Shown one piece after another: positions 37,814 through 46,400 of a stretch of DNA of 56,145 nucleotides. The notes beneath the pieces are model-generated. The model did not search any database. It was not told the DNA's origin and saw nothing but the letters and a program-made list of their open reading frames with translations. The position numbers and the translations under genes were made by a program. Where the stretch lies: positions 1 to 56,145 of the forward strand of contig MPMX01000028.1 of the NCBI GenBank assembly GCA_002238725.1, given 5' to 3'. The number at the start of each line of letters is the position of its first letter. Position 1 is the first letter of the stretch. This stretch comes from Rhodospirillaceae bacterium bin65. GTDB lineage: Bacteria > Pseudomonadota > Alphaproteobacteria > Bin65.

Positions 37814-40238
37814 GGCCGGTCTCCGCCGCGGAATTGGGAGTCTCGGCCTGTGCCTGCCGGATCGCCTGCCATATCCGGTGCGGCGTCGCCGGCATGTCGA
37901 TATGGCGGACGCCGAGCGGCGCCAGCGCATCGAGGATCGCGTTGACGACAGCTGGCGCCGTGCCCACGCCGCCGGCTTCGCCGATGCCCTTGGCGCCGAG
38001 CGGATTGTGCGCCGAAGGGACTTCGTGCAGCAGCAGCTTCAGCGGCGGCACGTCGTCCGCCCGGGGCAGCGCATAGTCCATGAAGGAGCCGGTCAGCAGT
38101 TGCGCGCTGTCCGGCTCGTAGATCGCATGTTCGAGCAGGGCCTGGCCGATACCGGTTGCGATGCCGCCGTGAATCTGGCCTTCGACCACGACCGGATTGA
38201 CTATTTTTCCGGCGTCCTGCGCGATGATATACCGGTCCAGTGCCACGGCGCCGGTCTCCGGATCGACCTCGACCTCGCAGATATTGCAGCCGGCCGCCGA
38301 GGTGCCGTGCTCCGGCCGGTAATTCGCCGAAGCCTCCAACTCTCCTCCGTCCTGCGCCGCAAGCCCGGCGAGCGCCGCCAGATCGATCCGGCGGTCGGTG
38401 CCGGCGATGGAGAAGACGCCGCGTTCGTAGGTGACGTCGCCGGCGGCGGCTTCCAGCGTCTGCGCCGCCAGGTCCCGCCCGGTTTCGACCAGGGCGTCCG
38501 CGGCCAGCAGGGTCGAAGAGCCGCCGATGCTCAGCGAGCGGCTCGCGCCGGTGCCGGAGCCGGTCCCGATCCGCTCTGTATCGCCCTGGACGACGCGGAT
38601 GCGCGCGGGATCGATGCCGAGGCGCGCCGCCGCAACCTGTGCAAACGTCGTGGCGTGCCCCTGTCCGGCGGACTGTGCGCCGATCAGGAGGTCGATCCCG
38701 CCGTCGTTGCCGACGACCAACCGGGTCGCTTCGGTAAAGTTGAATCCCGACATGTAGACGTGCATGGCGATGCCGAAGCCGCGCCGCAGGCCTCGGCTCC
38801 CGGATTGCCGTCGCCGCGCTGCGAAGCCGTCGCGGTCCGCCAGGTCGAGCGCGGCGTCGAGGATCCCAGCGTAATCGCCGGTATCCTGGACGAGGCCGGC
38901 CGGGTTGGTGCGCGGCAGCGCGTCCGGCGGCAGCAGGTTGCGCCGGCGCAAATCGACGGGGTCGCGGTCGAGCCGCCGCGCCGCGGCGTCGACCAGCCGC
39001 TCGACGATGTTGATGCCTTCCGGTTCGCCGGCGCCGCGGAAATTGCAGGTCGGCGCGGTGTTGGAATGATAGGCGCGCAGTTCGTAGTCGACCGCCGGCA
39101 CGCCATAGACATTGCCGAGGACATAACCGGAGTTGCGCAGCGAGACGACACCGCGCGGCGCCAGATAGGCGCCGAGATTGCCGGTCGAGCGCACGCGGAC
39201 GGCGAGGATGCGCCCGTCGCTGTCCAGCGCCATCTCGGCGCGGTTGGTTTGCTCGCGGCAGCCGACGTCGCTCAGCAGGCCTTCCTCGCGTCCGCCGATC
39301 CACTTGACGGGCCGGCCGAGCCGCCGGGCCGCCCACAGGACGAGGCACTCCTCCGGATAAAGGACATTCTTAATGCCGAAGCCGCCGCCGACATCCGGCA
39401 CCTTCACCGCAATCCGCTCCTCCGGCACGTCGAAAATGTCCGCCGCCAGGGTCTTGCGCGTCGAATGCGGCTTGCCCGCCGCGCAATGGAGAACCATGCG
39501 GCCGCTGTCCGCCTCCGGGACGCCGATATAGCAGCGGTTCTCGATCGGCGCGCCGAAGATCCGGTTGCTGGCGAGCTCGATGCGCTCGATATGGGCGGCT
39601 TCCGCGAACGCTGCCGCCGTCGCTTCCCTGTCTCCCAGATCGATGGTGAAGGCGCAATTGCCGGGCGCCTGGGGCCACAAAGCCGGGGCCGCCGGGGCCG
39701 CGGCTTCCGCGCTGTCGGCCGCGGCGGGCAGGGGCTCGTACTCCACGGCAATGCGCTCGGCGGCGTCGCGGGCGGCGGCCTCCGTTTCGCCGACGACCAT
39801 GGCGACGATCTCGCCGCAGAAACGGGCGGAATCCGCGGCGATCAAGGGTTGCGGCGCGGCGACCGACGGATCGCCCAAAGGGGGCAGACTGCCGTCTGGC
39901 GCATCAGTCGGCGGGCGAACCTCCCAGGGCACGCTGCCCAGCCCATCGGCGGCAACGTCCGCACCGGTGAGGACCGCCAGCACGCCCGGCATCGACTCCG
40001 CTTCGGCAATGGAAAGGCCGAGTATCCGGGCGTGGGCGTGCGGGCTGCGCAGGAAGACGGTGCGTGCTTCGCCCGGCAGCGCGATATCCTCGACGAAGCG
40101 CCCGTTGCCGCGCAGAAAGCGCGCGTCCTCCAGCCGCAGCAGGGGATTGCCGATCCCGGCCGCCGCCGCGTCGTTCGCGGCGTCGCCGTCCCTGTTCGAT
40201 GGGAATGCGGTCAGGCCGCCGGGTCGGTCGCTGTCCAT
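37806..40238 (-). CDS. Xanthine dehydrogenase-family molybdopterin-binding large subunit
   Basis: An 810-residue molybdenum hydroxylase large subunit. The N-terminus has GNPLLRLEDARFLRGNGRFVEDI-type sequence, the active-site loop reads NFRGAGEPEGI near residue 410, and the C-terminal block includes GAKGIGEAGGVGTAPAVVNA with the catalytic Glu region. The loop is unlike the cysteine-containing loop of true CO dehydrogenase (form I). No FAD-binding or 2Fe-2S subunit gene is adjacent, which is unusual. It hydroxylates or oxidises an unknown, perhaps aromatic or aldehyde, substrate. Confidence 0.88.
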   Translation of the reverse strand: MDSDRPGGLTAFPSNRDGDAANDAAAAGIGNPLLRLEDARFLRGNGRFVEDIALPGEARTVFLRSPHAHARILGLSIAEAESMPGVLAVLTGADVAADGLGSVPWEVRPPTDAPDGSLPPLGDPSVAAPQPLIAADSARFCGEIVAMVVGETEAAARDAAERIAVEYEPLPAAADSAEAAAPAAPALWPQAPGNCAFTIDLGDREATAAAFAEAAHIERIELASNRIFGAPIENRCYIGVPEADSGRMVLHCAAGKPHSTRKTLAADIFDVPEERIAVKVPDVGGGFGIKNVLYPEECLVLWAARRLGRPVKWIGGREEGLLSDVGCREQTNRAEMALDSDGRILAVRVRSTGNLGAYLAPRGVVSLRNSGYVLGNVYGVPAVDYELRAYHSNTAPTCNFRGAGEPEGINIVERLVDAAARRLDRDPVDLRRRNLLPPDALPRTNPAGLVQDTGDYAGILDAALDLADRDGFAARRRQSGSRGLRRGFGIAMHVYMSGFNFTEATRLVVGNDGGIDLLIGAQSAGQGHATTFAQVAAARLGIDPARIRVVQGDTERIGTGSGTGASRSLSIGGSSTLLAADALVETGRDLAAQTLEAAAGDVTYERGVFSIAGTDRRIDLAALAGLAAQDGGELEASANYRPEHGTSAAGCNICEVEVDPETGAVALDRYIIAQDAGKIVNPVVVEGQIHGGIATGIGQALLEHAIYEPDSAQLLTGSFMDYALPRADDVPPLKLLLHEVPSAHNPLGAKGIGEAGGVGTAPAVVNAILDALAPLGVRHIDMPATPHRIWQAIRQAQAETPNSAAETGHA

Positions 40239-40307
40239 GCCGGTCTGCTTATCGGCCGCTCCGCCTCCGGGCAAGCGGCGCGTGCGGGCAGGAAGCAATC
40301 GGCCCGG

Positions 40308-40952
40308 TCAGCCTTCTTCCCGCATCCGGCGGGCGTTTTCCTCGTAGGCCTGCCGTTCGGGCCCTTCGTAGTTGGGCGCGACGGCGACCGGCTCGAAGGC
40401 CGGAACGAACATGTCGATATAGGCCGCGCCGCAGGTGTGGGCGGGCCTGGCGCGGTCCCAGACGAGGAATCCCAGGTCGTCCACGCAGTCGGCATCGACC
40501 GAGGCGGCGACGACTCGGCCGACGACCATGAACCGTCCGTCCCATTCCCTGGTCCAGATGACCCGGCATTCGAAATGGCGCGGACATTCGGCGACCCGGG
40601 GCGGGCGCACGGCGCGGGCGGCCAGCGCGGTCAGGCCGGCTCTCTCCAGCTCGTTCACGCCGCGCGCGAAGGGCAGGCCGACGGTCTGCAATCTGGCCAG
40701 CAGGTCCGGATCGAACCTTGGCAGATTGACGGTGAATTCGGGCACCTCGCCGAGATTGGCGACCGTGTCGTGTGCTGCGTAGGCCGTGAAGGCGATATCG
40801 AGCGGTTCGTGGCTGACGCGCACGCAACTGCCATAGGCCGCGGCATTGACCCGGCCCGCACCGTCGCAGGTCGTGAGGATTGCGACGCCCGACGAGGGCG
40901 CAAACGCCCGGTCACGCTGCCGCTCTTTAAGATCGAGTTTTTCGGGGGCCAT
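40308..40952 (-). CDS. Flavin reductase-like domain protein
   Basis: A 214-residue protein of the flavin reductase (FMN-binding split-barrel) family. The core GVAILTTCDGAGRVNAAAYGSCVRVS near residue 22 and ECPRHFECRVIWTREWDGRFMVVGRVVAASVD near residue 125 fit the barrel. Members supply reduced FMN to monooxygenases or act as FMN-dependent oxidoreductases. First gene of the operon with the molybdenum hydroxylase, iron ADH and PrpD-like genes; a catabolic pathway is likely but its substrate is unknown. Confidence 0.8.
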   Translation of the reverse strand: MAPEKLDLKERQRDRAFAPSSGVAILTTCDGAGRVNAAAYGSCVRVSHEPLDIAFTAYAAHDTVANLGEVPEFTVNLPRFDPDLLARLQTVGLPFARGVNELERAGLTALAARAVRPPRVAECPRHFECRVIWTREWDGRFMVVGRVVAASVDADCVDDLGFLVWDRARPAHTCGAAYIDMFVPAFEPVAVAPNYEGPERQAYEENARRMREEG

Positions 40953-41305
40953 GGGAGAGGCTTCCTTCGGAGATTTTGTCTGTAACTGTGCGTTTGCATC
41001 CCGCTGCTGTCCCGATAACCGACACCGTTAACCGCCCTTCGGTGCCGCCCCGGATAGAGCGAAGCGGAAATCCGGGGCCCAGAGCCACAGGCTGAGGTCG
41101 TGCCGGGCGACTCTGGTCCCCGGCTCTCCCTTCGGTCGGCCGGGGCGGCACGGAATGTATTTTGGAAGGTGTAGGGCCAGGCAACCCGGGCGGCGCGGTA
41201 GGTTGGACGGTCGAAAGACCGAGCGAACGGGTGGCCGCAAAATGTCCAAATTACGCCGGCTACCTGCCTTCTCCAATTTCCAACAATAGTACCGCCCCGC
41301 CGGTC
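40953..41305. other. 353-bp intergenic region holding a 110-bp palindromic element
   Basis: No convincing gene. It contains the 110-bp palindromic element at 41042-41151. The part nearest the flavin reductase gene must hold that operon's promoter, but no clear box pair is visible. The right part (41152-41305) shows no terminator or structured RNA that I can defend. Confidence 0.6.
41042..41151. repeat. 110-bp palindromic intergenic element, copy 2
   Basis: Perfect 12-bp inverted ends GTGCCGCCCCGG (41042-41053) and CCGGGGCGGCAC (41140-41151). Inside are two smaller hairpins, CCCCGGA/TCCGGGG (41048-41054, 41071-41077) and CCCCGGC/GCCGGGG (41118-41124, 41139-41145), and GGGGCCCAGAG pairs with CTCTGGTCCCC at 10 of 11 positions. 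Same length as, and inverted relative to, the element at 23228-23337. Confidence 0.8.
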
Positions 41306-42622
41306 CTATTCCGCCGCCGCCCGAATAGTTGTTGCGCGCAGGGAGCGGTCGAGGTCGGCGATCAGGTCGTCGGCGGTCTCCAGGCCGACGCTCAGGCGGA
41401 TCACGTCGTCGCCGGCGCCTGCGGCGGCGCGCTGTTCGTCGGTCAGCTGCCGGTGGGTCGTGCTCGCCGGATGCAGGATCAGCGAGCGGGCGTCGCCGAC
41501 ATTGGCGAGATGGCTGAACAGCTCGACGGTCTCGACCAGCCGCATGCCGGCCTCGTAGCCGCCCTTGAGCCCGAAGGTGAAGACCGAGCCGGCGCCGCGC
41601 GGCATGTATTTCTGTTGCAGGGCGTTGAACGGGCTCGACGGCAGCCCGGCGTAGGACACCCACTCGACCGCCGGATGGCCCTCCAGCCATTCGGCGACGG
41701 TGAGCGCGTTGGCGCAGTGCCGCTCCATGCGCAGCGGCAGGGTCTCCAGCCCGAGCAGGGTCAGCCAGGCGTTCATCGGCTGCTGGCTGGCGCCGAGATC
41801 GCGCAGCGAAACGGCGTGGGCGTAGGTCGTGTAGGCCAGCGTGCCGAAAGTCTCGGCGAAGGTCAGGCCGTGATATTCCGGCGCCGGCCGGGCCAGGCTC
41901 GGGAATTTGTCGGCGTGACTGAGCCACGGAAAATCGCCGGTATCGACGACCGCGCCGCCCAGCGAGGTGCCGTTGCCGGACAGGAACTTGGTCGTCGAGT
42001 TGACGACGATATCGGCGCCGAAGTCGATGGGGCGGCACAGCCAGGGCGTCGCCATCGTGTTGTCGACGATAAGGGGCACGCCGGCCTCGTGCGCGACCGC
42101 GGCGATCGCTTCCAGATCGACGATCACGCCGCCGGGGTTGGCGATGCTCTCGACGAACAGCGCCCGCGTGTCGTCGCTCAAGGCCCGGCGGAAATTCTCC
42201 GGGTCTTCCGGATCGACGAACTGCGCCTTCCAGCCGAATTTCTTGAAGCTGTTGCCCATCTGGTTAAGTGAGCCGCCGTAGAGCTTGTTGGCGGCGACGA
42301 CCTCGCAGCCCGGCGCCATCAGGGGGAACAGGGCGAGGATCTGCGCGGCGTGGCCGGTGGCGACCAGCGTGCCGCCGACGCCGCCCTCCAGCGCCGCCAG
42401 ACGCTCCTCGAGCACGGCGTTGGTCGGGTTGGCGAGGCGGGAATAGACGAAGCCCGGCTCCATCAGGTTGAACAGCGAGGCGGCGTGGTCGGCGTCGTGG
42501 AAGACGTAGGAGGTGTTCTGGAAGATCGGCGTCTGGCGCGCGCCGGTCACCGGCTCGGGCTGTGCGCCGGCATGGATCGCCAGGGTCTCGAAGCCGTAGT
42601 CCCGGTCGCCGCTGCCGCTCAT
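41306..42622 (-). CDS. metY: O-acetylhomoserine sulfhydrylase / aminocarboxypropyltransferase
   Basis: A 438-residue fold-type I PLP enzyme of the Cys/Met metabolism family. Features are FETLAIHAGAQPEPVTGARQ at the start, YSRLANPTNAVLEERLAALEGG near residue 60, and the Schiff-base lysine in VNSTTKFLSGNG near residue 210. It makes homocysteine (or methionine) from O-acetylhomoserine and sulfide (or methanethiol). Length and motifs are typical of MetY rather than MetB/MetC. It follows the CoA-binding-protein gene after 25 bp and is probably cotranscribed. Confidence 0.92.
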   Translation of the reverse strand: MSGSGDRDYGFETLAIHAGAQPEPVTGARQTPIFQNTSYVFHDADHAASLFNLMEPGFVYSRLANPTNAVLEERLAALEGGVGGTLVATGHAAQILALFPLMAPGCEVVAANKLYGGSLNQMGNSFKKFGWKAQFVDPEDPENFRRALSDDTRALFVESIANPGGVIVDLEAIAAVAHEAGVPLIVDNTMATPWLCRPIDFGADIVVNSTTKFLSGNGTSLGGAVVDTGDFPWLSHADKFPSLARPAPEYHGLTFAETFGTLAYTTYAHAVSLRDLGASQQPMNAWLTLLGLETLPLRMERHCANALTVAEWLEGHPAVEWVSYAGLPSSPFNALQQKYMPRGAGSVFTFGLKGGYEAGMRLVETVELFSHLANVGDARSLILHPASTTHRQLTDEQRAAAGAGDDVIRLSVGLETADDLIADLDRSLRATTIRAAAE

Positions 42623-42647
42623 TGTGCTGTCCTCCGGCCTGCCATCG

Positions 42648-43136
42648 TCAGTTCAGCCGCGCGCGCCGGCGCTTCGCCGAGATGACGCCCGACCAGAAGC
42701 CGCCCCAGCCCAGCTCGCCGAACAGGCGGGAATATTCGATTTTCGGGCAGCGGTTCATCACGACGCGCAGGCCGGCGGCCTCGGCGCGGTCCGCCGCCTC
42801 GTCGTTGCGCACGCCGATCTGCATCCACACGGCTTTCGCGCCGGCGGCGATCGCCTCGTCGGTGATCGGGCCGGCCGCAGCCGAATTGCGGAACACGTCG
42901 ACAAGGTCCGGCGCTTCGTCCAGTTCCGCCAGCGAGCCGGCGACCGGCATGCCGAGAATCTCGCCGCCGGCCTCGCGCGGGTTGACCGGCAGCACGCGGT
43001 AGCCCTTGGCCTGGAGGTATTTCGCCACGAAATAGCTCGGCCGGTTCCAGTTTGCGCTCAGGCCGACAATGGCGACGGAGCGCACACCGCCCAGCACATC
43101 GCGCAGATAGGCATCGGTATAGGCGTCGTGGTTCAT
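42648..43136 (-). CDS. CoA-binding (YccU-like) domain protein
   Basis: A 162-residue single-domain Rossmann protein. The sequence SVAIVGLSANWNRPSYFVAKYL near residue 18 is the CoA-binding nucleotide fold, followed by GYRVLPVNPREAGGEILG and DLVDVFRNS. Members bind CoA or similar nucleotides; no enzyme activity is assigned. It lies directly upstream of metY on the same strand. Confidence 0.88.
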   Translation of the reverse strand: MNHDAYTDAYLRDVLGGVRSVAIVGLSANWNRPSYFVAKYLQAKGYRVLPVNPREAGGEILGMPVAGSLAELDEAPDLVDVFRNSAAAGPITDEAIAAGAKAVWMQIGVRNDEAADRAEAAGLRVVMNRCPKIEYSRLFGELGWGGFWSGVISAKRRRARLN

Positions 43137-43243
43137 GGGCGGGGGCGGACTCCGTGGGTACTGGCGACGCGAAGGTTGTACACCGCCGGACCGGCCGGTT
43201 CGAGGGCGAAAATGGGGGGCGTCCGGAATGTTTCAGGCGTGCA

Positions 43244-43768
43244 TTACGACCGGGTTTTCGATCGTTCTATGGCCTCGGCGATGACGGACAGCGGCAATAT
43301 CAGCTTGAGCGGATCATCGAGCAGCTGAACGGCACCGAATCGATCGTACCAGCGCGCTGCATTTTCGTCCTTCGCGTCGATAGCGAGAGCCATGCCACCG
43401 ACCTGCGCCGCTACTGCGAGCGCACGTTCGCCGGCCGCCATCAACAGGCCGCTGCCGAGCCCTTGTCCTTGCGCAGACCGGTCGACGGCAAGGCGCCCAA
43501 GCTGGAAAACAGGTACATCGTAGCGGCCAACCCGTACGGTCAGGCTGGCGGGGACGCGAGAGAACTTGATGGCGCCTGGACCGATGGTGTAATAGCCCAA
43601 GATACGGGCCGACTCCGTCGGAGCGACGGCGACAAATGTCTTGGCGCCGCCCGCTTCATGGTTCTGCTGGGCATAGCGCCGGAGATATTCGTTCAGAGCA
43701 GGCTCGCCGCAATCGAAGGATTTACGGTCGTGTCTCCGACCGACCGGCTCTTCGCACCATTCCGGCAA
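43244..43768 (-). CDS. tacT: GNAT toxin, TacT-like
   Basis: A 174-residue GNAT acetyltransferase of the toxin branch that acetylates aminoacyl-tRNA. Motifs: FDCGEPALNEYL near residue 18, VFQLGRLAVDRSAQGQGLGSGLL with the acetyl-CoA loop near residue 90, and the catalytic Tyr context ARWYDRFGAVQL near residue 138. It follows a DUF1778 antitoxin gene after 5 bp on the same strand, the standard tacAT arrangement. Confidence 0.88.
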   Translation of the reverse strand: MPEWCEEPVGRRHDRKSFDCGEPALNEYLRRYAQQNHEAGGAKTFVAVAPTESARILGYYTIGPGAIKFSRVPASLTVRVGRYDVPVFQLGRLAVDRSAQGQGLGSGLLMAAGERALAVAAQVGGMALAIDAKDENAARWYDRFGAVQLLDDPLKLILPLSVIAEAIERSKTRS

Positions 43769-43773
43769 CGGGG

Positions 43774-44064
43774 TTAGGTCCGGTCAGCCCGGCGCCGAGC
43801 TGCGGCAAGCAGTGCAGGCGTGGGCTCGGGTGGATTCTCCAGCAGATCCAGCACGCGGGCGCTGTCGCGTTCGGACAGCACGATGCGTTCGGCCCGGTCC
43901 AATACGTCGCGCGCTGCAGGCAGGGCGCTACGCAGAATGAAGCCGGTGACGTCGAGCCGCTCATGCGCTGCCGCTGCGGCGAGGAGTTGCTTCTCCTCAT
44001 TTGTCGCCCGCAGTTCAATCCGGTAGGTGCGTTTTGCAGCAGTTCTCGCCACGGCACCCTCCAT
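43774..44064 (-). CDS. tacA: DUF1778 antitoxin, TacA-like
   Basis: A 96-residue antitoxin with an N-terminal ribbon-helix-helix (RTYRIELRATNEEKQLLAAAA) and the DUF1778 C-terminal stretch (VTGFILRSALPAARDVL, then RIVLSERDSARVLDLLENP) that neutralises the GNAT toxin. The start might be the downstream GTG giving VARTAAKR rather than ATG 44064. It should autorepress with TacT at the promoter immediately upstream. Confidence 0.88.
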   Translation of the reverse strand: MEGAVARTAAKRTYRIELRATNEEKQLLAAAAAHERLDVTGFILRSALPAARDVLDRAERIVLSERDSARVLDLLENPPEPTPALLAAARRRADRT

Positions 44065-44086
44065 CGAAGCATTGTGACGTACGGAT

Positions 44087-44114
44087 ATTATACGGACAAT
44101 TGCGCACGGGTCAA
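44087..44114 (-). promoter_or_regulatory. tacAT promoter
   Basis: On the minus strand TTGACC (44114-44109) and a perfect TATAAT (44092-44087) are separated by 16 bp and end 22 bp before the tacA start. The -10 box lies between ATTGT and ACAAT arms (30 bp end to end), a possible TacAT operator. Confidence 0.65.
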
Positions 44115-44160
44115 GGTGCGGGTCAGTGTCAGTGGTGGCAGGAAGCGGTCGTCTATGCGG

Positions 44161-45072
44161 CTACTGCTTGAAGATATTGTCTCGGTGGTATTTCAGGAAG
44201 TTTGGGTGCGGGCGCTCCCGGAAGCCGGCGGGAACTTCGGCGACCATTTCCGGCCGAAGCAGCCTGTATGCATCGCCGGGTGCTTTGGGAGAGACGACAA
44301 TCGAGTAATCGTCCTCCAAGGTCACCAAGCCGCGGTCGAACATCCAATGCGCGGTCTGGCAGAGCGCAATGCCGTTCCAGATCGAATCGGGTCCGTTATG
44401 GCCGCCGCCGACCGGGCGGATATGCGCCGCCTCGACCTCCGGTCTGCCGCCGCCATTTATCAGCCGAAGCCCGGTTAAGGAGCATCGCTCCCGATAGGCC
44501 CGGCGCACCCGGCGCGAAAACATCTGGTCCCTGAATCTACGCCTTTCGATCCGTTCGACGATCGGGCGGTCCTCGCCAGGTTCCCCATAATCCCCTTCCG
44601 CTATGCCGTCGAACGGTTGTCCGAAGTCTGGTTGGCGGTAGTCTGCCGCTTGGGCGAACCCTGCTTGCAGGATGTTCTGAAACTCGTTCGGCGGAACGAG
44701 CCTAACAGCGTTGATAAACGCGCCTGTGTTATGGGTGCCGTCCGGCCTTCGCAATGCGCTTTCGTAATAGTAGCTGTCTTCTCGGAATGGAACGCGCTGC
44801 TCGAAATCCAGATAATCTTCGATCATGGCGTAATAGGTGCCGTCCTGCATGGGCGACGGTTCGATTCTGGAAATGCGTCCTACGGCAAAATAACTTCTTG
44901 CGCCGGAGCGGTCGGAACCCGATGCCCCTTTACGTCCTGGCTCGTAGTAGACGATCAGATCGCCGATAACCTGTTCGATCCTGCCAAGATATTGCTTCGG
45001 AAAATGATACCGGGTGTCCGGCAAGTCGTCGTATGCTGGATCGATCTTGGTGGTTAGAATGGCGTTAGCCAT
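44161..45072 (-). CDS. HNH endonuclease domain protein
   Basis: A 303-residue protein. The C-terminal part (residues ~197-250) is an HNH nuclease: a first Cys in RERCSLTGLRL, the EVEAAHIRPV histidine, NGIALC with Asn/Cys, and HWMFDRG. The N-terminal ~170 residues (YHFPKQYLGRIEQVIGDLIVYYEP) look like a beta-rich target-recognition or SRA/PUA-like domain seen in putative restriction enzymes. GC is lower than neighbours. It starts inside the end of the preceding AT-rich gene (8-bp overlap from 45072), so the two are coupled. A defence role is plausible but unproven. Confidence 0.82.
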   Translation of the reverse strand: MANAILTTKIDPAYDDLPDTRYHFPKQYLGRIEQVIGDLIVYYEPGRKGASGSDRSGARSYFAVGRISRIEPSPMQDGTYYAMIEDYLDFEQRVPFREDSYYYESALRRPDGTHNTGAFINAVRLVPPNEFQNILQAGFAQAADYRQPDFGQPFDGIAEGDYGEPGEDRPIVERIERRRFRDQMFSRRVRRAYRERCSLTGLRLINGGGRPEVEAAHIRPVGGGHNGPDSIWNGIALCQTAHWMFDRGLVTLEDDYSIVVSPKAPGDAYRLLRPEMVAEVPAGFRERPHPNFLKYHRDNIFKQ

Positions 45073-45397
45073 CCTCAAGCAATCCGTTTTTCTTTAAATG
45101 TTCGAAATGCGCCACCGGTCCTAATCCATCATCGTCGAATATACAACTGAGGTCATATTTCTCCGCGATACGGTCAATAAATCCAGTTAGTGTTTCCTCA
45201 GTTTCAATCGCATTTAGAATTGGTTCGGAATCTCCGATCGCTTCGTCCCATATAATATAGTAATATTTCTTTATATACCGAGATGCAACCGCTTTGCACT
45301 CTTCAAAATTCTCCGTCCATTCACTTCTTTCGAACTTCAAAAAAATTTCTCTTGAAACGGTGGCGCAATTGCGAATCCCCCTCACCGATCCCGCCAC
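45065..45397 (-). CDS. Hypothetical AT-rich protein coupled to the HNH nuclease
   Basis: A reading frame of up to 110 residues with sequence such as RYIKKYYYIIWDEAIGDSEPIL, FIDRIAEKYDLSCIFDDDG and FEHLKKNGLLEDG that looks like a folded acidic protein, but I do not recognise a family. It is far more AT-rich than surrounding genes and overlaps the HNH gene, suggesting a two-gene accessory unit acquired together. The start is doubtful: a TTG at 45340 removes the overlap with the enoyl-CoA hydratase stop (45382) and may be the real one. Confidence 0.5.
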   Translation of the reverse strand: MAGSVRGIRNCATVSREIFLKFERSEWTENFEECKAVASRYIKKYYYIIWDEAIGDSEPILNAIETEETLTGFIDRIAEKYDLSCIFDDDGLGPVAHFEHLKKNGLLEDG

Positions 45398-46209
45398 ACT
45401 GGCGCACGCTTCTCCAGGAACGCGTCGATGCCTTCGGCGGCGTCTTCGCTCATCATGTCGCAGGCCATGTTGCGGGCGGCGAAGTCGTAGGCGTCCTCAA
45501 GCTCGAGGCCGAGCTGGCGGTAGAACATATTCTTGCCGCTGCGCGTCGTGACCGTCGATTGCGCGGCGATCCGATCGGCGAGGTCGCGGGTCGCCTCGTC
45601 CAGCCGGTTGTCCGGCGCGGTCCGGTTGACCAGGCCGATCTCGGCAGCCCGGCCGGCGGAGATGAAGTCGCCGGTGAACAGCATCTCGAAGGCGTGCTTG
45701 CGCGCCACCGCGCGCGAGAGCGCGACCGAGGGTGTCGAGCAGAACAGCCCGTTGTCGATGCCGTTGGTCGCGAAGACCGCCGAATCGCCGGCGACCGCGA
45801 GATCGCAGGCGGCGACGAGCTGGCAGCCCGCGGCGGCCGCGATGCCATGGACCTGGGCGATGACCGGCTGGGGCATCGCCGCGATCATCTGCATCATGGC
45901 GCTGCAACGGTCGAACAGCTCGCTGTAATAGGCGCGGTCCGGTTGGGCGCGCATTTCCTTGAGGTCGTGGCCGGCGCAGAAGGCGCGGCCGGCGGCGCGG
46001 ATGACGACGACGCGCACGGCGCTGTCCTTCGCCGCGGCTTCCAGAGCGCTCTTCAGCGCGTCCAGCAGATCCTCCGACAGGGCGTTGAAAACCTGCGGCC
46101 GGTTGAGCGTCAGCGTCAGGACGCCGGTGTCGGACAACTCCGGCAGCAGCACCGGTTCGTTCGGTGCGGCGGGGTGGGTATCGGCTGGCGTGGCGGTTGT
46201 GGCAGTCAT
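45382..46209 (-). CDS. Enoyl-CoA hydratase/isomerase family protein
   Basis: A 275-residue crotonase-fold enzyme. The first oxyanion-hole segment is GRAFCAGHDLKEM near residue 72, and the second region is VHGIAAAAGCQLVAACDLAVAG near residue 120, followed by FCSTPSVALSRAVARK. The segment after AAGCQLVAACD has no obvious Glu at the usual second catalytic position, so a role other than classic hydration is possible. Substrate unknown; cytosolic CoA-thioester metabolism. Confidence 0.88.
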   Translation of the reverse strand: MTATTATPADTHPAAPNEPVLLPELSDTGVLTLTLNRPQVFNALSEDLLDALKSALEAAAKDSAVRVVVIRAAGRAFCAGHDLKEMRAQPDRAYYSELFDRCSAMMQMIAAMPQPVIAQVHGIAAAAGCQLVAACDLAVAGDSAVFATNGIDNGLFCSTPSVALSRAVARKHAFEMLFTGDFISAGRAAEIGLVNRTAPDNRLDEATRDLADRIAAQSTVTTRSGKNMFYRQLGLELEDAYDFAARNMACDMMSEDAAEGIDAFLEKRAPVWRDR

Positions 46210-46400
46210 GGTGCAGACTCTCTCATTCCAGACTGATCCCTCCCGGATAAAATAGACCGGCGCCGGACGATTTGAAAGCCGCCTCTGTGCCGCGCGACAT
46301 CGCGCCGGCCGGACGCCGTCTGGACAAAGGCCTTGCGCAACCAATCTTGTCGGCGAGACACCGAAGGCTGCTGGCCACTCCGATCCCGAGGACCTTGCCG

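Noticed and set aside
37806..40238. Calling the molybdenum hydroxylase a CO dehydrogenase (coxL)
   Set aside because: The active-site loop reads NFRGAGEPEG rather than the cysteine-containing form I CO dehydrogenase loop, and coxM/coxS are absent.
42623..42647. SAM riboswitch upstream of metY
   Set aside because: Only 25 bp separate metY from the upstream CoA-binding protein gene; there is no room for a riboswitch, and none was recognised before the CoA-binding gene.
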